Below are positions 1-9,108 of a stretch of 64,000 nt of DNA, piece after piece. The DNA lies in the NCBI GenBank assembly GCA_020025825.1, contig JAHHRL010000010.1, positions 1 to 64,000 of the forward strand, given 5' to 3'. The translations under genes were made by a program, and so were the position numbers. Within the stretch, counting starts at the first letter, position 1. Each line of letters starts with the position of its first letter. The DNA is from Faecalibacterium sp. (lineage in GTDB: Bacteria > Bacillota > Clostridia > Oscillospirales > Ruminococcaceae). The notes below the pieces were generated by a model. It searched no databases, was not told the origin of the DNA, and saw only the letters and a program-made list of their open reading frames with translations.

Positions 1-50
1 CCGAAGATAGTTGGCTGGAGACGGCCTGTGAAAATAGGTAGATGCCGGCT
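1..50 (+). rRNA. rrf: 5S ribosomal RNA, 3' end only
   Basis: The first 47 bases are identical to bases 1493-1539 of the complete 5S gene further on, and the last few differ only in the terminal helix. The gene begins before the window. A terminator follows at once, so this is probably the end of an rRNA operon whose 16S and 23S genes lie outside. Confidence 0.9.
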
Positions 51-58
51 TCTCCGAA

Positions 59-97
59 GCACCTAAACCTTTCTGGTTTGGGTGCTTTTTTATTTTT
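59..97 (+). terminator. Rho-independent terminator after 5S rRNA
   Basis: An 11-base stem (gcacctaaacc with ggtttgggtgc) and a five-base loop are followed by a run of T. It lies just downstream of the partial 5S gene. Confidence 0.9.
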
Positions 98-153
98 AAC
101 GATATGACTTCAGATGAAAATCGTTAAGTATTTATTATTTGGATTGATTATGT

Positions 154-195
154 AAAAGCCTTGTTTTTGCTGCTAAAGCTGAACAAGGCTTTTTA
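154..195 (+). terminator. Second terminator-like hairpin
   Basis: The arms aaaagccttgtt and gaacaaggctttt form a stem of about 12 pairs ending in a T-rich tail. It may be a back-up terminator for the rRNA operon. No gene ends just before it. Confidence 0.6.
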
Positions 196-325
196 TATAA
201 ACTAGGTATTTTAGGATTAGATACCATTAGAAGCTATTTGAAACACCTCTTGTATGTGTGCGTTAAATTGATTAGAATCTATTTAAAGAAAATCGAAATA
301 GCTAGGAGAATGTGATTGTTTGGCA

Positions 326-570
326 GTAGCTGATGTTTTGACTACTTTAGCAGAGGCAGATAATACCAGAAAAAAGTATTTTGGTAGAGCTTAAGGAAGG
401 CAGGTAAAAGCAGCTCCGGTGATTTGGCTTGTGCGCTTGCTATGACACCACAAGCGTTATCAAACCATTTAGCTAAGTTGAAAAAGACATATTTGATTTA
501 TGAACTCAATTTATTAGTTTTAGATGAGGCGATTCTTTGGATGAGCGATTTTCGGGGAGGCAAAACATGA
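326..570 (+). pseudogene. Decayed SdpR/ArsR-type autorepressor
   Basis: Three frames must be joined to read an ArsR-like winged-helix repressor. The first gives ADVLTTLAEADNTRKK (from 329). The second gives ILVELKEG after a shift near 375-380. The third runs from about 410 with SSGDLACALAMTPQALSNHL, continues through LNLLVLDEAI and ends at the TGA at 568-570. The order matches SdpR-family autorepressors, including the recognition helix (TPQALSNHLAKL). I see two frameshifts and no good start codon, so it should not make a working repressor. Its stop overlaps the ATG of the SdpI-like gene, the usual repressor-immunity arrangement. Confidence 0.75.
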
Positions 571-1223
571 AAGTAAAAAGGATTCTATATTATGTGCTGA
601 TGTTTTTACCGCTTCTGACTACGGTTATTGCGATACCGTTTTTACCTGAGCAAATTCCAGCACACTATGATGCTGCCGGTATGGTCACACGATGGGGTAG
701 CAAGTACGAAACGATTATTTTTCCGGTGTTCATTATAGTGTTTGGTCTATTTATACTAGCTATGGCAAAGATTGCTGCAAAGCAGGAAAAAAACGGGAAT
801 TATAATGAAAAAGTGACGATAGTAATAGGCATTGTTTCACTTGTGATTTTTAATGCATTGGCAGGATATTTTCTCTACATGGATTTTTATATGGTTCAGG
901 ATCTTTCAACTGTGTCGGTAGATATTACGCAGCTTATGTTTAGTATTCTGGCGGTGGCTATGCTCATTATAGGAAACCTTATGCCGAAGGTTAAAATGAA
1001 CTCCAACATTGGATTCCGCACAAAATGGAGTATGAAAAATGAGGTTACATGGAAAAAGTGTCAGTACTTTGCAGGCATTTCCTTTATGGTACTAGGAGTT
1101 ATACTTTTAGTGATTAGTTTGCTTACGGAAAAAGCTCTCTGTACGGGTTTATCAATGGCTGCTATATGGATAATGATTCTGATTGATATTTTTTACTCTT
1201 ACTATACAGCGAAAAAGAACTAG
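567..1223 (+). CDS. SdpI-like integral membrane protein (DUF1648/SdpI)
   Basis: A 218-residue membrane protein of the SdpI family. In Bacillus, SdpI gives immunity to the SDP toxin and takes part in signalling with the repressor SdpR. The N-terminal half carries a DUF1648-type segment (PEQIPAHYDAAGMVTRWGSK), and the later NIGFRTKWSMKNEVTW is the SdpI signature. About six hydrophobic segments are visible. The ATG at 567 is preferred over upstream in-frame codons because it follows a ggggagg ribosome site and overlaps the repressor stop as ATGA. The coupled repressor is broken, so expression may be constitutive or lost. No toxin gene is visible nearby. Confidence 0.85.
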   Translation: MKVKRILYYVLMFLPLLTTVIAIPFLPEQIPAHYDAAGMVTRWGSKYETIIFPVFIIVFGLFILAMAKIAAKQEKNGNYNEKVTIVIGIVSLVIFNALAGYFLYMDFYMVQDLSTVSVDITQLMFSILAVAMLIIGNLMPKVKMNSNIGFRTKWSMKNEVTWKKCQYFAGISFMVLGVILLVISLLTEKALCTGLSMAAIWIMILIDIFYSYYTAKKN

Positions 1224-1390
1224 TATAAGAGTAAACAATAGGCTCATCAACACAGGGATCAGTAAAAATTTACTGGATGCCAAGAATTGCTGCATTGAAT
1301 TGGTCTAGGTTTATATAGGATTGAAAATTGCTGTATAACACAAATTTGGACGCACAGCATTGTTGTGATAGAATTTTCGTCAGAAAAATC

Positions 1391-1419
1391 TTGCTATTTA
1401 TAGAGGAATATGATATACT
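1391..1419 (+). promoter_or_regulatory. Promoter of the complete 5S gene
   Basis: TTGCTA (1391-1396) and TATACT (1414-1419) are 17 bases apart, with an extended -10 TG at 1411-1412. Transcription would start about six bases later, at the first base of the 5S RNA. Confidence 0.8.
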
Positions 1420-1424
1420 TCTAG

Positions 1425-1541
1425 CATCGGTGTTGATGACGGTGAGGTCCCACCTGTTCCCATTCCGAACACAGTAGTTAAGCTCACTTGTGCCGAAGAT
1501 AGTTGGCTGGAGACGGCCTGTGAAAATAGGTAGATGCCGAT
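1425..1541 (+). rRNA. rrf: 5S ribosomal RNA, complete stand-alone copy
   Basis: A full-length 5S gene of about 117 bases. The ends pair as helix I (atcggt with gccgat), and conserved loop sequences such as cattccgaacacagtagttaag are present. No 16S or 23S gene precedes it. It has its own promoter at the right distance and its own terminator, so it is an independent unit about 1.5 kb after another 5S copy. Confidence 0.95.
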
Positions 1542-1542
1542 A

Positions 1543-1580
1543 AAAAACGCTTAATCCATTTGGATTGGGCGTTTTTTATT
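1543..1580 (+). terminator. Terminator of the stand-alone 5S gene
   Basis: Stem cgcttaatcc with ggattgggcg, allowing G-T pairs, flanked by A and T runs directly after the 5S RNA. Confidence 0.9.
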
Positions 1581-1608
1581 TTTATACAAAAAATACAATG
1601 TTTTACTC

Positions 1609-1637
1609 TTGAGCATTGTGACTGAATAGAATAAAAT
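1609..1637 (+). promoter_or_regulatory. Promoter for the SNF2 helicase operon
   Basis: TTGAGC (1609-1614), a 17-base spacer and TAAAAT (1632-1637), 37 bases before the ATG at 1674. Confidence 0.6.
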
Positions 1638-1673
1638 AAAAAGATACAAAGAAATACAAGGAAGCGTGTAAGA

Positions 1674-4600
1674 ATGAATAAACAACAGCTGCATAAATTA
1701 TTAGGAGAACATATTTTTTCTCGTGCGCAACGTTATTATATGCGGGGACGTGTAACTAATTTTATGCAGGAGATGAGTGCGCCTGGGGTGTTCTATTTGA
1801 CTGCACAGGTGGGTGGCACGGAAAGCTACTCGGTACAAGTTTGGATTAATGAAGATGGAACGTATATCAGCGGAAGCTGCACCTGTGCGTACAATCAAAA
1901 TGGAGATGGTCCAATATGCAAACATATAGGAGCTGTTTTATTTGCACAGGATGATGGCGGCAGCGTTACACAGCAAAAAGAGACAGAAAACAGCTTGGAA
2001 AAACTTCTGGCACAAAAAGTTCTTTCACGTGGTTCAGAGATACCGGAGAGGTCCAGTTATACATCTAATCTGGATATGTTGTTTGGTTCAAAATGGAGAG
2101 GTCCGGCAGTTGAGTCAGATTATCAGGCGCAAAAACTACTGGAAAAATATCGCACTAATATAAGTAACGATTTCGGCGCAGAAACGTATCGAGATAATGC
2201 ACTGGCAGGAAGTATACATTTAGAACCAGAATTGACACCGGATCCATTGCGCCGTAATGCTGCGCCAGAGCTGCGTTTGCGCATTCGTGGCAGGGGACGC
2301 AGCTATGTAGTAAAGGACATCGACGCCATGCTGACGGCAATTACAAAAGGTGAGTTTGTACGATATGGCGCAGAACTTGAATTTCAGCATTCCATGCAGG
2401 CATTCGATGCAGAAAGCCAAGAGTTGATTGCGTTGCTGAGACGTCAGCAAGAGCTACTGGACTATGCAGGCGAAATGGTGCGTGGGGCAGGTCGGATGGC
2501 ATTGCGCCGCAGCAGTATGATGCCGCTTGCGCCCAATACGTGTGATGCGTTGTATACACTGTACTATCCAACTGGACAGCTTTCGGGTTGGCTGATACCT
2601 GATAAGCGCCCTGCCTTAACATTGGTATGCAATAAAAAGCAGGGGGGCGTATCCATGCGCATTTCTCCCGGCGCAGGCAGTTTTGAGGGCAGTCACTACA
2701 CGTACTTTTTTACGGAGGATACACTGTGGCCCTGTGAACATCGGGAAGCACAGCGCTTGATACCTGTACTGGACACAATGGGAGAACGTGATCTGTTTTT
2801 TACAACAAAAGATGCGTCTGCTTTTTGCAGTTATGTGCTGCCGGAAATTCGGGATTTTCTGGAAATACAAGATCCCGATAGAGTCCTATTAGATCAGATT
2901 CCTTTAACACCGATTGTGCAGTATTATTTGGATGCACCTGAATTAGGAACAATTGATGGATATGCACAGTTTGTTTACGGGGAAGACATTATATCACCCA
3001 ATCGCCCATATGATGGAAGCTTTTTAAGAGACAGCCGGACAGAAGAACAGGCAATGGCGGTGCTGGATACCTATTTGACTCCGGAAATAAATGCACCCGC
3101 AGGAATGTATCAGATTGCCGATCAGCAAAAAATCGAAACCTTTTTAGAAGAAGGTGTACCCGCATTGCTGCAGCAGGGTGAAGTGTATCTGACAGATGCC
3201 TTCCGTGCGATGGAAGCACCTCGCCCCAAAATTACGGTGGGCGTTTCAGTACAGGGAAATTTGTTGGATTTAGACTTAGACACCGGAGAGTTCCCACGGG
3301 AAGAACTCCGTGCATTGCTGGATTCGCTCCGTGCGAAAAAGAAGTATCATCGTTTGCGTGACGGCAGGCTGCTGCGGCTGGATGACTCGCTGGATTCGCT
3401 GGAGGATTTGGACGAGATGCTGGCAGATTCCGGCACGGATTTTGCTGCGGGACATACAAGCCTGCCGCTGTACCGTGCGCCGAGTTTGGACCGTGCGCTT
3501 GCGGGGCAGAACGGCGTAGGATTTACCCGTGATGACGCTTTCCGTCGGATTAGCCGCAGTTTCCATAGTGTGGCAGATGCAGAATTTGCACTGCCCGAAA
3601 CGTTGCAGCCGATTTTGCGCAGATATCAGCGCACAGGTTACCGCTGGCTGCGTATGCTGGACCAGTATCGAATGGGCGGCATTTTGGCGGACGATATGGG
3701 TCTTGGTAAAACATTGCAGGTGTTGGCTTACCTGCTGGCTAAAAAGCAGGAAGGTGTAACAGAACCCAGTTTGATTGTTTGTCCGGCATCCTTGGTGCTG
3801 AACTGGGCCGAAGAAGCTGCACGCTTTGTTCCGGAGCTTCGGGTACTGGCAATTGACGGCGATGCTGCCTATCGTGCAAGCATGGTGCCACATTTTCAAG
3901 AATATGATTTGATTGTTACCGGGTATGATTTGCTGCGCAGAGATATTGACAGCTATGACAAGCAATCGTTCTATGCTTGTATTTTGGACGAGGCGCAGGC
4001 AATCAAAAACCAAACCACGCAAAAATATAAGGCTGTATGCCGTGTAAAAAGTCAGGTGCGTTTTGCACTGACAGGTACACCCATTGAAAATCGTCTGAGC
4101 GAGCTGTGGAGCATATTCTCGTTCCTGATGCCGGGGTACTTGTACAGCTATAATGCATTTAGAGACCGCTTTGAGAAACCCATCGTACTGGATAACAGCG
4201 AGGCAGTAACACGCAGGTTAAATCAATTGACCAGCCCCTTTATTTTGCGCCGCATGAAAACAGAGGTGCTGAAAGAACTGCCGCCCAAGATGGAATATGT
4301 ACGCCATGTACAGATGGACACCGAGCAGCGAAAGCTGTATGCGGCAGCTGTGCTGGACGCAAAAGAAAAGCTGGGGGCTGCAGGTCCGCAAGACCGGATA
4401 CAGGCATTGGCAGCGCTGACTCGTTTGCGGCAAATTTGCTGCGACCCGCATCTTGCCTTGGATAACTGGAACGGCGAAAGCGCAAAGCTGGAGGCTTGCA
4501 TGGAGCTTATCAGTACAGCAGTGGACGGCAATCATCAGATTTTGTTGTTTAGCCAGTTTACCACGATGCTGGATATTATCCGCAAGCGTTTAGAGCAAGA

Positions 4601-4991
4601 AAACATCACCTGCTTTACGTTGCAAGGCTCAACTCCAAAAGCGGTGCGTGCAGAACTGGTGCGTCGTTTTAATCAGAGTGAGGCAAGCGTGTTTTTGATT
4701 TCTTTGAAGGCCGGCGGAACAGGCTTGAATTTAACGGCTGCGGATATTGTAATCCACTACGACCCTTGGTGGAATGTGGCAGCACAAAATCAGGCTACAG
4801 ACCGTGCGTATCGCATTGGCCAAAAAAACACAGTGCAGGTATACAAGCTGATTGCACAGGATACAGTGGAAGAAAAGATTTTGAACTTGCAGGCAGCAAA
4901 GCAGGATTTGGCAGACCGTGTTACGGGCAGTGCTGACGGCTCTATTTTAAGCATGACACCGCAAGAGCTGCTGCAACTATTGGAAAGCTAA
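1674..4991 (+). CDS. SWIM zinc-finger SNF2-family helicase
   Basis: A 1105-residue bacterial SNF2 (RapA/HepA-like) ATPase, expected to move along DNA and remodel protein-DNA or RNA-polymerase complexes. The N-terminus has a SWIM zinc finger (C69, C71, C82, H84). The middle is a SNF2-associated region. The helicase core starts near residue 650 with the Walker A DDMGLGKT (Lys about 679), then the DEAQ box at 772-775, LTGTPIENR, and in the second lobe LLFSQFTTM, GGTGLNLTAAD and QATDRAYRIGQ. All core motifs look intact. A weak aaggaa precedes the ATG. The HD-GNAT gene follows after 13 bases with an aaggagga site, so the two are probably co-transcribed. The physiological substrate of this branch is unknown. 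Confidence 0.93.
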   Translation: MNKQQLHKLLGEHIFSRAQRYYMRGRVTNFMQEMSAPGVFYLTAQVGGTESYSVQVWINEDGTYISGSCTCAYNQNGDGPICKHIGAVLFAQDDGGSVTQQKETENSLEKLLAQKVLSRGSEIPERSSYTSNLDMLFGSKWRGPAVESDYQAQKLLEKYRTNISNDFGAETYRDNALAGSIHLEPELTPDPLRRNAAPELRLRIRGRGRSYVVKDIDAMLTAITKGEFVRYGAELEFQHSMQAFDAESQELIALLRRQQELLDYAGEMVRGAGRMALRRSSMMPLAPNTCDALYTLYYPTGQLSGWLIPDKRPALTLVCNKKQGGVSMRISPGAGSFEGSHYTYFFTEDTLWPCEHREAQRLIPVLDTMGERDLFFTTKDASAFCSYVLPEIRDFLEIQDPDRVLLDQIPLTPIVQYYLDAPELGTIDGYAQFVYGEDIISPNRPYDGSFLRDSRTEEQAMAVLDTYLTPEINAPAGMYQIADQQKIETFLEEGVPALLQQGEVYLTDAFRAMEAPRPKITVGVSVQGNLLDLDLDTGEFPREELRALLDSLRAKKKYHRLRDGRLLRLDDSLDSLEDLDEMLADSGTDFAAGHTSLPLYRAPSLDRALAGQNGVGFTRDDAFRRISRSFHSVADAEFALPETLQPILRRYQRTGYRWLRMLDQYRMGGILADDMGLGKTLQVLAYLLAKKQEGVTEPSLIVCPASLVLNWAEEAARFVPELRVLAIDGDAAYRASMVPHFQEYDLIVTGYDLLRRDIDSYDKQSFYACILDEAQAIKNQTTQKYKAVCRVKSQVRFALTGTPIENRLSELWSIFSFLMPGYLYSYNAFRDRFEKPIVLDNSEAVTRRLNQLTSPFILRRMKTEVLKELPPKMEYVRHVQMDTEQRKLYAAAVLDAKEKLGAAGPQDRIQALAALTRLRQICCDPHLALDNWNGESAKLEACMELISTAVDGNHQILLFSQFTTMLDIIRKRLEQENITCFTLQGSTPKAVRAELVRRFNQSEASVFLISLKAGGTGLNLTAADIVIHYDPWWNVAAQNQATDRAYRIGQKNTVQVYKLIAQDTVEEKILNLQAAKQDLADRVTGSADGSILSMTPQELLQLLES

Positions 4992-5004
4992 AGGAGGATA
5001 GGAC

Positions 5005-6096
5005 ATGGACCCTAGGACGTATATTCGCATTTTACAGCAGGTAGAACCGCTGAAAAATTATACACGTCATTCCTGGACAAGTCAGGGCCGTCACGAAAGT
5101 GTTGCAGACCATAGTTGGAACTTGTGCTTTATGGCAATGCTGTTAAAGGATGAACTCCCGGACGTGAATATGGATAAGGTTTTGCGTATGTGTGTAATTC
5201 ACGACATTGGCGAAGCATTTACAGGCGACGTTCCTTCCTTTAACAAAACACCGGCAGATGAGGAACTGGAAACAAAGCGGCTGCAGGCTTGGGTGGATTC
5301 CCTGCCGGAGCCTGTACGCAGCGAGTTTGCTGCGCTGTATGCCGAAATGGATGCACTGGAAACCATGGAGGCGAAAGTATATAAGGCTTTGGATAATATG
5401 GAGGCGGTATCGCAGCATAATCAGGCAGATATTGCTACATGGATTCCGCTGGAGTATGAGCTGAATCAGACTTACGGTGCAGATAAAGCACAGTGCCACC
5501 CTTGGCTTGCAAAACTGCGTCAGGAGCTGCGTAAGGACAGTCAGGAAAAAATTGCAAAGGCGAATGCGGTACAATCGCAGACTACAGATTTATATTTGAA
5601 AGAAGCTAATGCAGAAGATTGGCTGAACGAGTATGAATTTTTACAGGCAATCCCCGCAGATGAAAACGGATTTGAAAACAGCTGCCATGGCATGACACCG
5701 GAGCAGTTTCGAGCAGAGGCACTGCCCCAAATGACAGCATGGGCAAAAGAGGAACAAATGCCGAAGGGCTTTGTTCCGCAAACAACCTTTTTCTTGTGGA
5801 AAGGGAACCGCATTGTAGGTATGTTTAAGGTGCGTCACTATTTGAACGATGCTCTGCGCAATGGTGCAGGTCATATCGGATTCAGCATTGCACCGGAGTA
5901 TCGTGGCAGCGGCTACGCAAAGGCAGGTCTGCGCCTTGCACTAAACGAACTGAAAAAAGTTGCCCCGGCGGAAGAAACACATGCGTATCTTTCCTGCAAT
6001 ATCGACAACCCTGCATCCCTCGCAGTACAGATTTCCTGCGGCGGAATTGTGCATCACCGAGATGAAACACATCAATATGTGCGGATTTTGTTGTAA
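5005..6096 (+). CDS. HD-domain phosphohydrolase fused to a GNAT acetyltransferase
   Basis: A two-domain protein of 363 residues. Residues about 1-185 resemble HD-domain hydrolases of the YfbR/HDDC2 type, which act on nucleoside monophosphates. The metal-binding residues appear as RH near 21-22, D35-H36, H66-D67 and D130. From about residue 193 to the end is a GNAT N-acetyltransferase, with GHIGFSIAPEYRGSGYAKAG as the acetyl-CoA-binding strand and loop and a typical C-terminal half. There is no stop or frameshift between the halves. An aaggagga site just after the helicase stop sets the start. Substrates of both halves are unknown, and the fusion suggests linked reactions. Confidence 0.88.
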   Translation: MDPRTYIRILQQVEPLKNYTRHSWTSQGRHESVADHSWNLCFMAMLLKDELPDVNMDKVLRMCVIHDIGEAFTGDVPSFNKTPADEELETKRLQAWVDSLPEPVRSEFAALYAEMDALETMEAKVYKALDNMEAVSQHNQADIATWIPLEYELNQTYGADKAQCHPWLAKLRQELRKDSQEKIAKANAVQSQTTDLYLKEANAEDWLNEYEFLQAIPADENGFENSCHGMTPEQFRAEALPQMTAWAKEEQMPKGFVPQTTFFLWKGNRIVGMFKVRHYLNDALRNGAGHIGFSIAPEYRGSGYAKAGLRLALNELKKVAPAEETHAYLSCNIDNPASLAVQISCGGIVHHRDETHQYVRILL

Positions 6097-6121
6097 AAAT
6101 GCAGATTTTTGCTTGTAATAC

Positions 6122-6150
6122 TTTTCAAAACGGGAAAAATCCAGTATAGT
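6122..6150 (+). promoter_or_regulatory. Promoter of the muropeptide operon
   Basis: TTTTCA, a 17-base spacer and TATAGT, about 50 bases before the first gene. The -35 box is a 4/6 match. Confidence 0.5.
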
Positions 6151-6198
6151 TATAGTTAGCATAATGGTGCAGTGTCCCTGCATGTAAAGGAGTTTAAC

Positions 6199-7218
6199 AT
6201 GGTGGAATTTGGTTATGGCGTTTTTAATCGCCCCGTAGTTACAATATACAGTATCCCCTCTGAAACAATGGAGACCTCAGAGGGGCTTCGCTCTGCAATC
6301 AGTGACGAAGGGCTGTATGGCACAGCTTGCCGAGTGTTAGCTGTTGGCGGTAAGCCCGGTTCTTTGTTGGAGCTGCCTGCTGGTTGGAGCCACATTGTAA
6401 CCTTTTATGGTTACGAAGGTTATGTCCATACTTCCGATTTGGATTTGTGCAGTGCTGCAAAGCTGCGTGCAATCCTGAACCGTAAGATGAATATGATTAG
6501 CCGTAATGCAGACGTAATGGCTGCACCGGACTCTGCAGCCCCCTGCCTGGTTACATTGGAGCGTGGCTGCGTAGTTGCCCGTTTGCCTGAGCGCAAACCC
6601 GGTGACCCGGATAACGGTTTGCCCCTGCGCAAAGACGGTTGGGCACGTATTGCTTTGGCAGATGGCTGCCCGGGCTATGTGCGTGGTTTGTCTTTGGAGC
6701 CGGTTCGTTTTTCTCAGAGTGCGGTGTTCTATATGGATGGTAAGCGCACCCAGATGGAAACCGAAAGTCTGGCACGTGGCTTAGAGCCTGACGAGCTGGT
6801 AGAAGATACACTGAATGTTTGGTATGGCGGCTTAGAGGATGCATTCCGCTTCTCTGTATGTCAGACCGCCCGTTTGTATATGGGTACCCAGTACCGTTGG
6901 GGCGGCAAGAGCACCCGTGGTGTGGACTGCTCCGGTTTGGTGTCCAGCGTATATATGCAGCATGGTGTTTTGATTTACCGTGACGCTAAAATTGTAGAGG
7001 GCTGGCCCATTCGCGAAATCAAGTTTGAGGACAAAAAGCCCGGCGATTTGATTTACTTCCCCGGCCATGTGGCAATGTATCTGGGCGGCAATAAGTATAT
7101 CCATTCTACAGGCGCCGTTGTTTCCGGCGGTGTTGTAATCAACAGCTTTGATCCTAGGGACCCTCGCTACCGTGCAGATTTGGCCGAAAACGTGATTGCA
7201 ACCGGCAGCATCTTTTAA
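6199..7218 (+). CDS. SH3b-NlpC/P60 endopeptidase, YkfC-like
   Basis: A 339-residue C40 peptidase. The YkfC type cuts the gamma-D-glutamyl to diamino-acid bond of murein peptides. Two bacterial SH3 domains occupy about residues 1-175. The NlpC/P60 domain follows with the catalytic Cys244 in RGVDCSGL, His290 in GHVAMY and His302 in YIHST, close to the spacing of characterised YkfC. There is no signal peptide, which suggests a cytoplasmic role in peptide recycling. The ATG at 6199 is chosen for its aaaggag site; an in-frame ATG at 6172 has none. It is the first gene of a three-gene operon. Confidence 0.92.
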   Translation: MVEFGYGVFNRPVVTIYSIPSETMETSEGLRSAISDEGLYGTACRVLAVGGKPGSLLELPAGWSHIVTFYGYEGYVHTSDLDLCSAAKLRAILNRKMNMISRNADVMAAPDSAAPCLVTLERGCVVARLPERKPGDPDNGLPLRKDGWARIALADGCPGYVRGLSLEPVRFSQSAVFYMDGKRTQMETESLARGLEPDELVEDTLNVWYGGLEDAFRFSVCQTARLYMGTQYRWGGKSTRGVDCSGLVSSVYMQHGVLIYRDAKIVEGWPIREIKFEDKKPGDLIYFPGHVAMYLGGNKYIHSTGAVVSGGVVINSFDPRDPRYRADLAENVIATGSIF

Positions 7219-7244
7219 TTTTATAAAAAGGGAGCGTTCAGTGC

Positions 7245-8234
7245 GTGAAAGCATGGGATTTACACTGTGATACCTTGGCAGCAATTCGAGAGGCGGGCCG
7301 TATGGGCACGCCGCTTTCCTTTGGAAAAAATCCGCTGCAAATTGACTTGGAAAAGTTAAAGCGTGGAAATTATGGGTTGCAGTGTCTGGCAGCATTTGTT
7401 AATTTGGGCGATGCCCCGGCGGATGACCCGCTGTTGTGTGTGTTGGAGGAAGCAGACCTGTTCCATCGCATTTTGCAGGCCTATCAGGACGATGTTGCAC
7501 CGGTATACACGGCTGCCGATATTGATAAAAATAAACAGGACGGCAAAATCAGCCTGATGCTTACGGTAGAAGAATCGGAGTGCTGCAAGGGCAATTTGGC
7601 AGTTTTGCGGGATTTGTATCGGTTAGGCGTACGCATGATGACCCTGACATGGAATCATGAGAATCATGTAGCTTGGCCTAACTTCAATGCGGCAAATGAA
7701 AATGCAAAGCCGGATATGCCCAATACAACCCAAGGCCTAAAGCCCTTTGGCTATGAGTTTGTGGCAGAGATGGAACGTTTGCACATGACAGTGGATGTAA
7801 GCCATCTTTCGGATAAAGGTTTTTGGGATTTGACCCAATGTGCAACCCGACCGTTTGCGGCAAGCCACTCGAACTGCCGCAGCATATCCAGCCATTGCCG
7901 TAACCTGACAGATGAGATGATTCGGTATATGGGCGAGCACGGCTGTCTGGCAGGCCTTAATTATTGTGCCGGCTTTTTGGAGCCGGATTTGCAGGCGCAG
8001 AGCAGTACGGTAAAACGTATTGCAGAGCACGCAGCCCACTTTAAGCAGGTAGGCGGCATAGAGATGATTGCGCTGGGCAGCGATTTTGACGGCATCAGCC
8101 ATGGCCCGGATATGAAGGACGCAGGCGAACTGTTTAAGCTGGAACAGGCGCTGCGCAGCCATGGCTTTACCGAGCAGGAGATAGAGGCGGTTTTCTGGGG
8201 CAACGCTCGTCGCTTCTTTATGCAGAATCTTTAA
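7245..8234 (+). CDS. M19 membrane-dipeptidase family zinc dipeptidase
   Basis: A 329-residue renal-dipeptidase-type amidohydrolase that hydrolyses dipeptides, often with a D-amino acid at one end. The zinc-binding DLHCDT is at residues 5-10, a glutamate bridge lies in TVEESE, and the later histidines are in VDVSHLSDKGFWD and FAASHSNCR. GSDFDGI near the C-terminus is also typical. No export signal is present, as in many bacterial members. Translation starts at GTG 7245 behind aaaaaggga. It sits 26 bases after the NlpC/P60 gene and before a serine hydrolase, which fits breakdown of imported wall peptides. Confidence 0.92.
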   Translation: MKAWDLHCDTLAAIREAGRMGTPLSFGKNPLQIDLEKLKRGNYGLQCLAAFVNLGDAPADDPLLCVLEEADLFHRILQAYQDDVAPVYTAADIDKNKQDGKISLMLTVEESECCKGNLAVLRDLYRLGVRMMTLTWNHENHVAWPNFNAANENAKPDMPNTTQGLKPFGYEFVAEMERLHMTVDVSHLSDKGFWDLTQCATRPFAASHSNCRSISSHCRNLTDEMIRYMGEHGCLAGLNYCAGFLEPDLQAQSSTVKRIAEHAAHFKQVGGIEMIALGSDFDGISHGPDMKDAGELFKLEQALRSHGFTEQEIEAVFWGNARRFFMQNL

Positions 8235-8254
8235 GTAGAAGGAAGGAAAATACA

Positions 8255-9106
8255 ATGCCGGACCCACGTCTGACACTGGAAAAGCGAATTGCAGCCGAAC
8301 TGTACTCCTATCAGGGCACAATGAGCGTGTATGCGGATGACCTGCATGGCAATGTTATCGCTATTGGCGCAAACGAGCACTTTGAAACAGCTTCTGTTAT
8401 TAAGGCATATATCTTGGCGGCTTTGTATCAAATGACGCTGGAAGGCCGTGCAAGCCTGCCTGATGAGATTGTGTATGAGCAGTCCCAGTATGTAGATGGT
8501 TCCGGTATGCTGCGTGCACTGGGTGTCGGAGCGCATTTGAAGGTAAAAGATACCGCAACAATGATGATTATCTGCTCGGATAATATTGCAACCAATATGA
8601 TAATTGATTATCTGGGCTTGGATAATATCAATGCAGTGATTCAGCAGCTGGGATTTGCGGATACTGTTCTGCACAATCCGCTGCATTTTGACAGATACGA
8701 TAAACTGGGCACAACAACCCCTAAAGATTATGGAACACTGCTGCGTAAGATGGCATTAGGAGAACTGGTAAGTAAGCAAGCCAGCGCTGAGATGCTGCAA
8801 ATTTTGCGTCAGCAACACTATAACACCATGTTGACCGGTGATTTCCCTCCGTATTATCTGGACTGCGAGGAAACCGGCGATGAGGAGCTTATTTGGGTAG
8901 CGAGCAAAAGCGGAAGCATGGATGCCTGCCGTAATGATGGCGGCATTATTCATACGCCGTACGGCGAATATGTGCTGGTGCTTATGAATAAGGACTTCCA
9001 TGATATTATTGAGTACAATGACCATCCGGCTATCCGGTACGGCGCAAAAGTAAGCCGTATGCTGCTGGACCAGATTCTGGCGTGCGAGGGTAAGTTTTAT
9101 CTGTAA
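8255..9106 (+). CDS. Class-A beta-lactamase-fold serine hydrolase
   Basis: A 283-residue serine hydrolase with the class A beta-lactamase layout. The nucleophile motif is S47-V-I-K50, followed by S108-D109-N110 and the K218-S-G triad. It lacks a signal peptide or lipobox, so it is unlikely to act as a periplasmic-type beta-lactamase. A D,D-peptidase or amidase role on wall peptides in the cytoplasm is the better guess from its place in the operon. No clear omega-loop ExxxN signature was identified. It follows the dipeptidase by 20 bases with an aaggaagg site and ends at a strong terminator. Confidence 0.87.
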   Translation: MPDPRLTLEKRIAAELYSYQGTMSVYADDLHGNVIAIGANEHFETASVIKAYILAALYQMTLEGRASLPDEIVYEQSQYVDGSGMLRALGVGAHLKVKDTATMMIICSDNIATNMIIDYLGLDNINAVIQQLGFADTVLHNPLHFDRYDKLGTTTPKDYGTLLRKMALGELVSKQASAEMLQILRQQHYNTMLTGDFPPYYLDCEETGDEELIWVASKSGSMDACRNDGGIIHTPYGEYVLVLMNKDFHDIIEYNDHPAIRYGAKVSRMLLDQILACEGKFYL

Positions 9107-9108
9107 AT

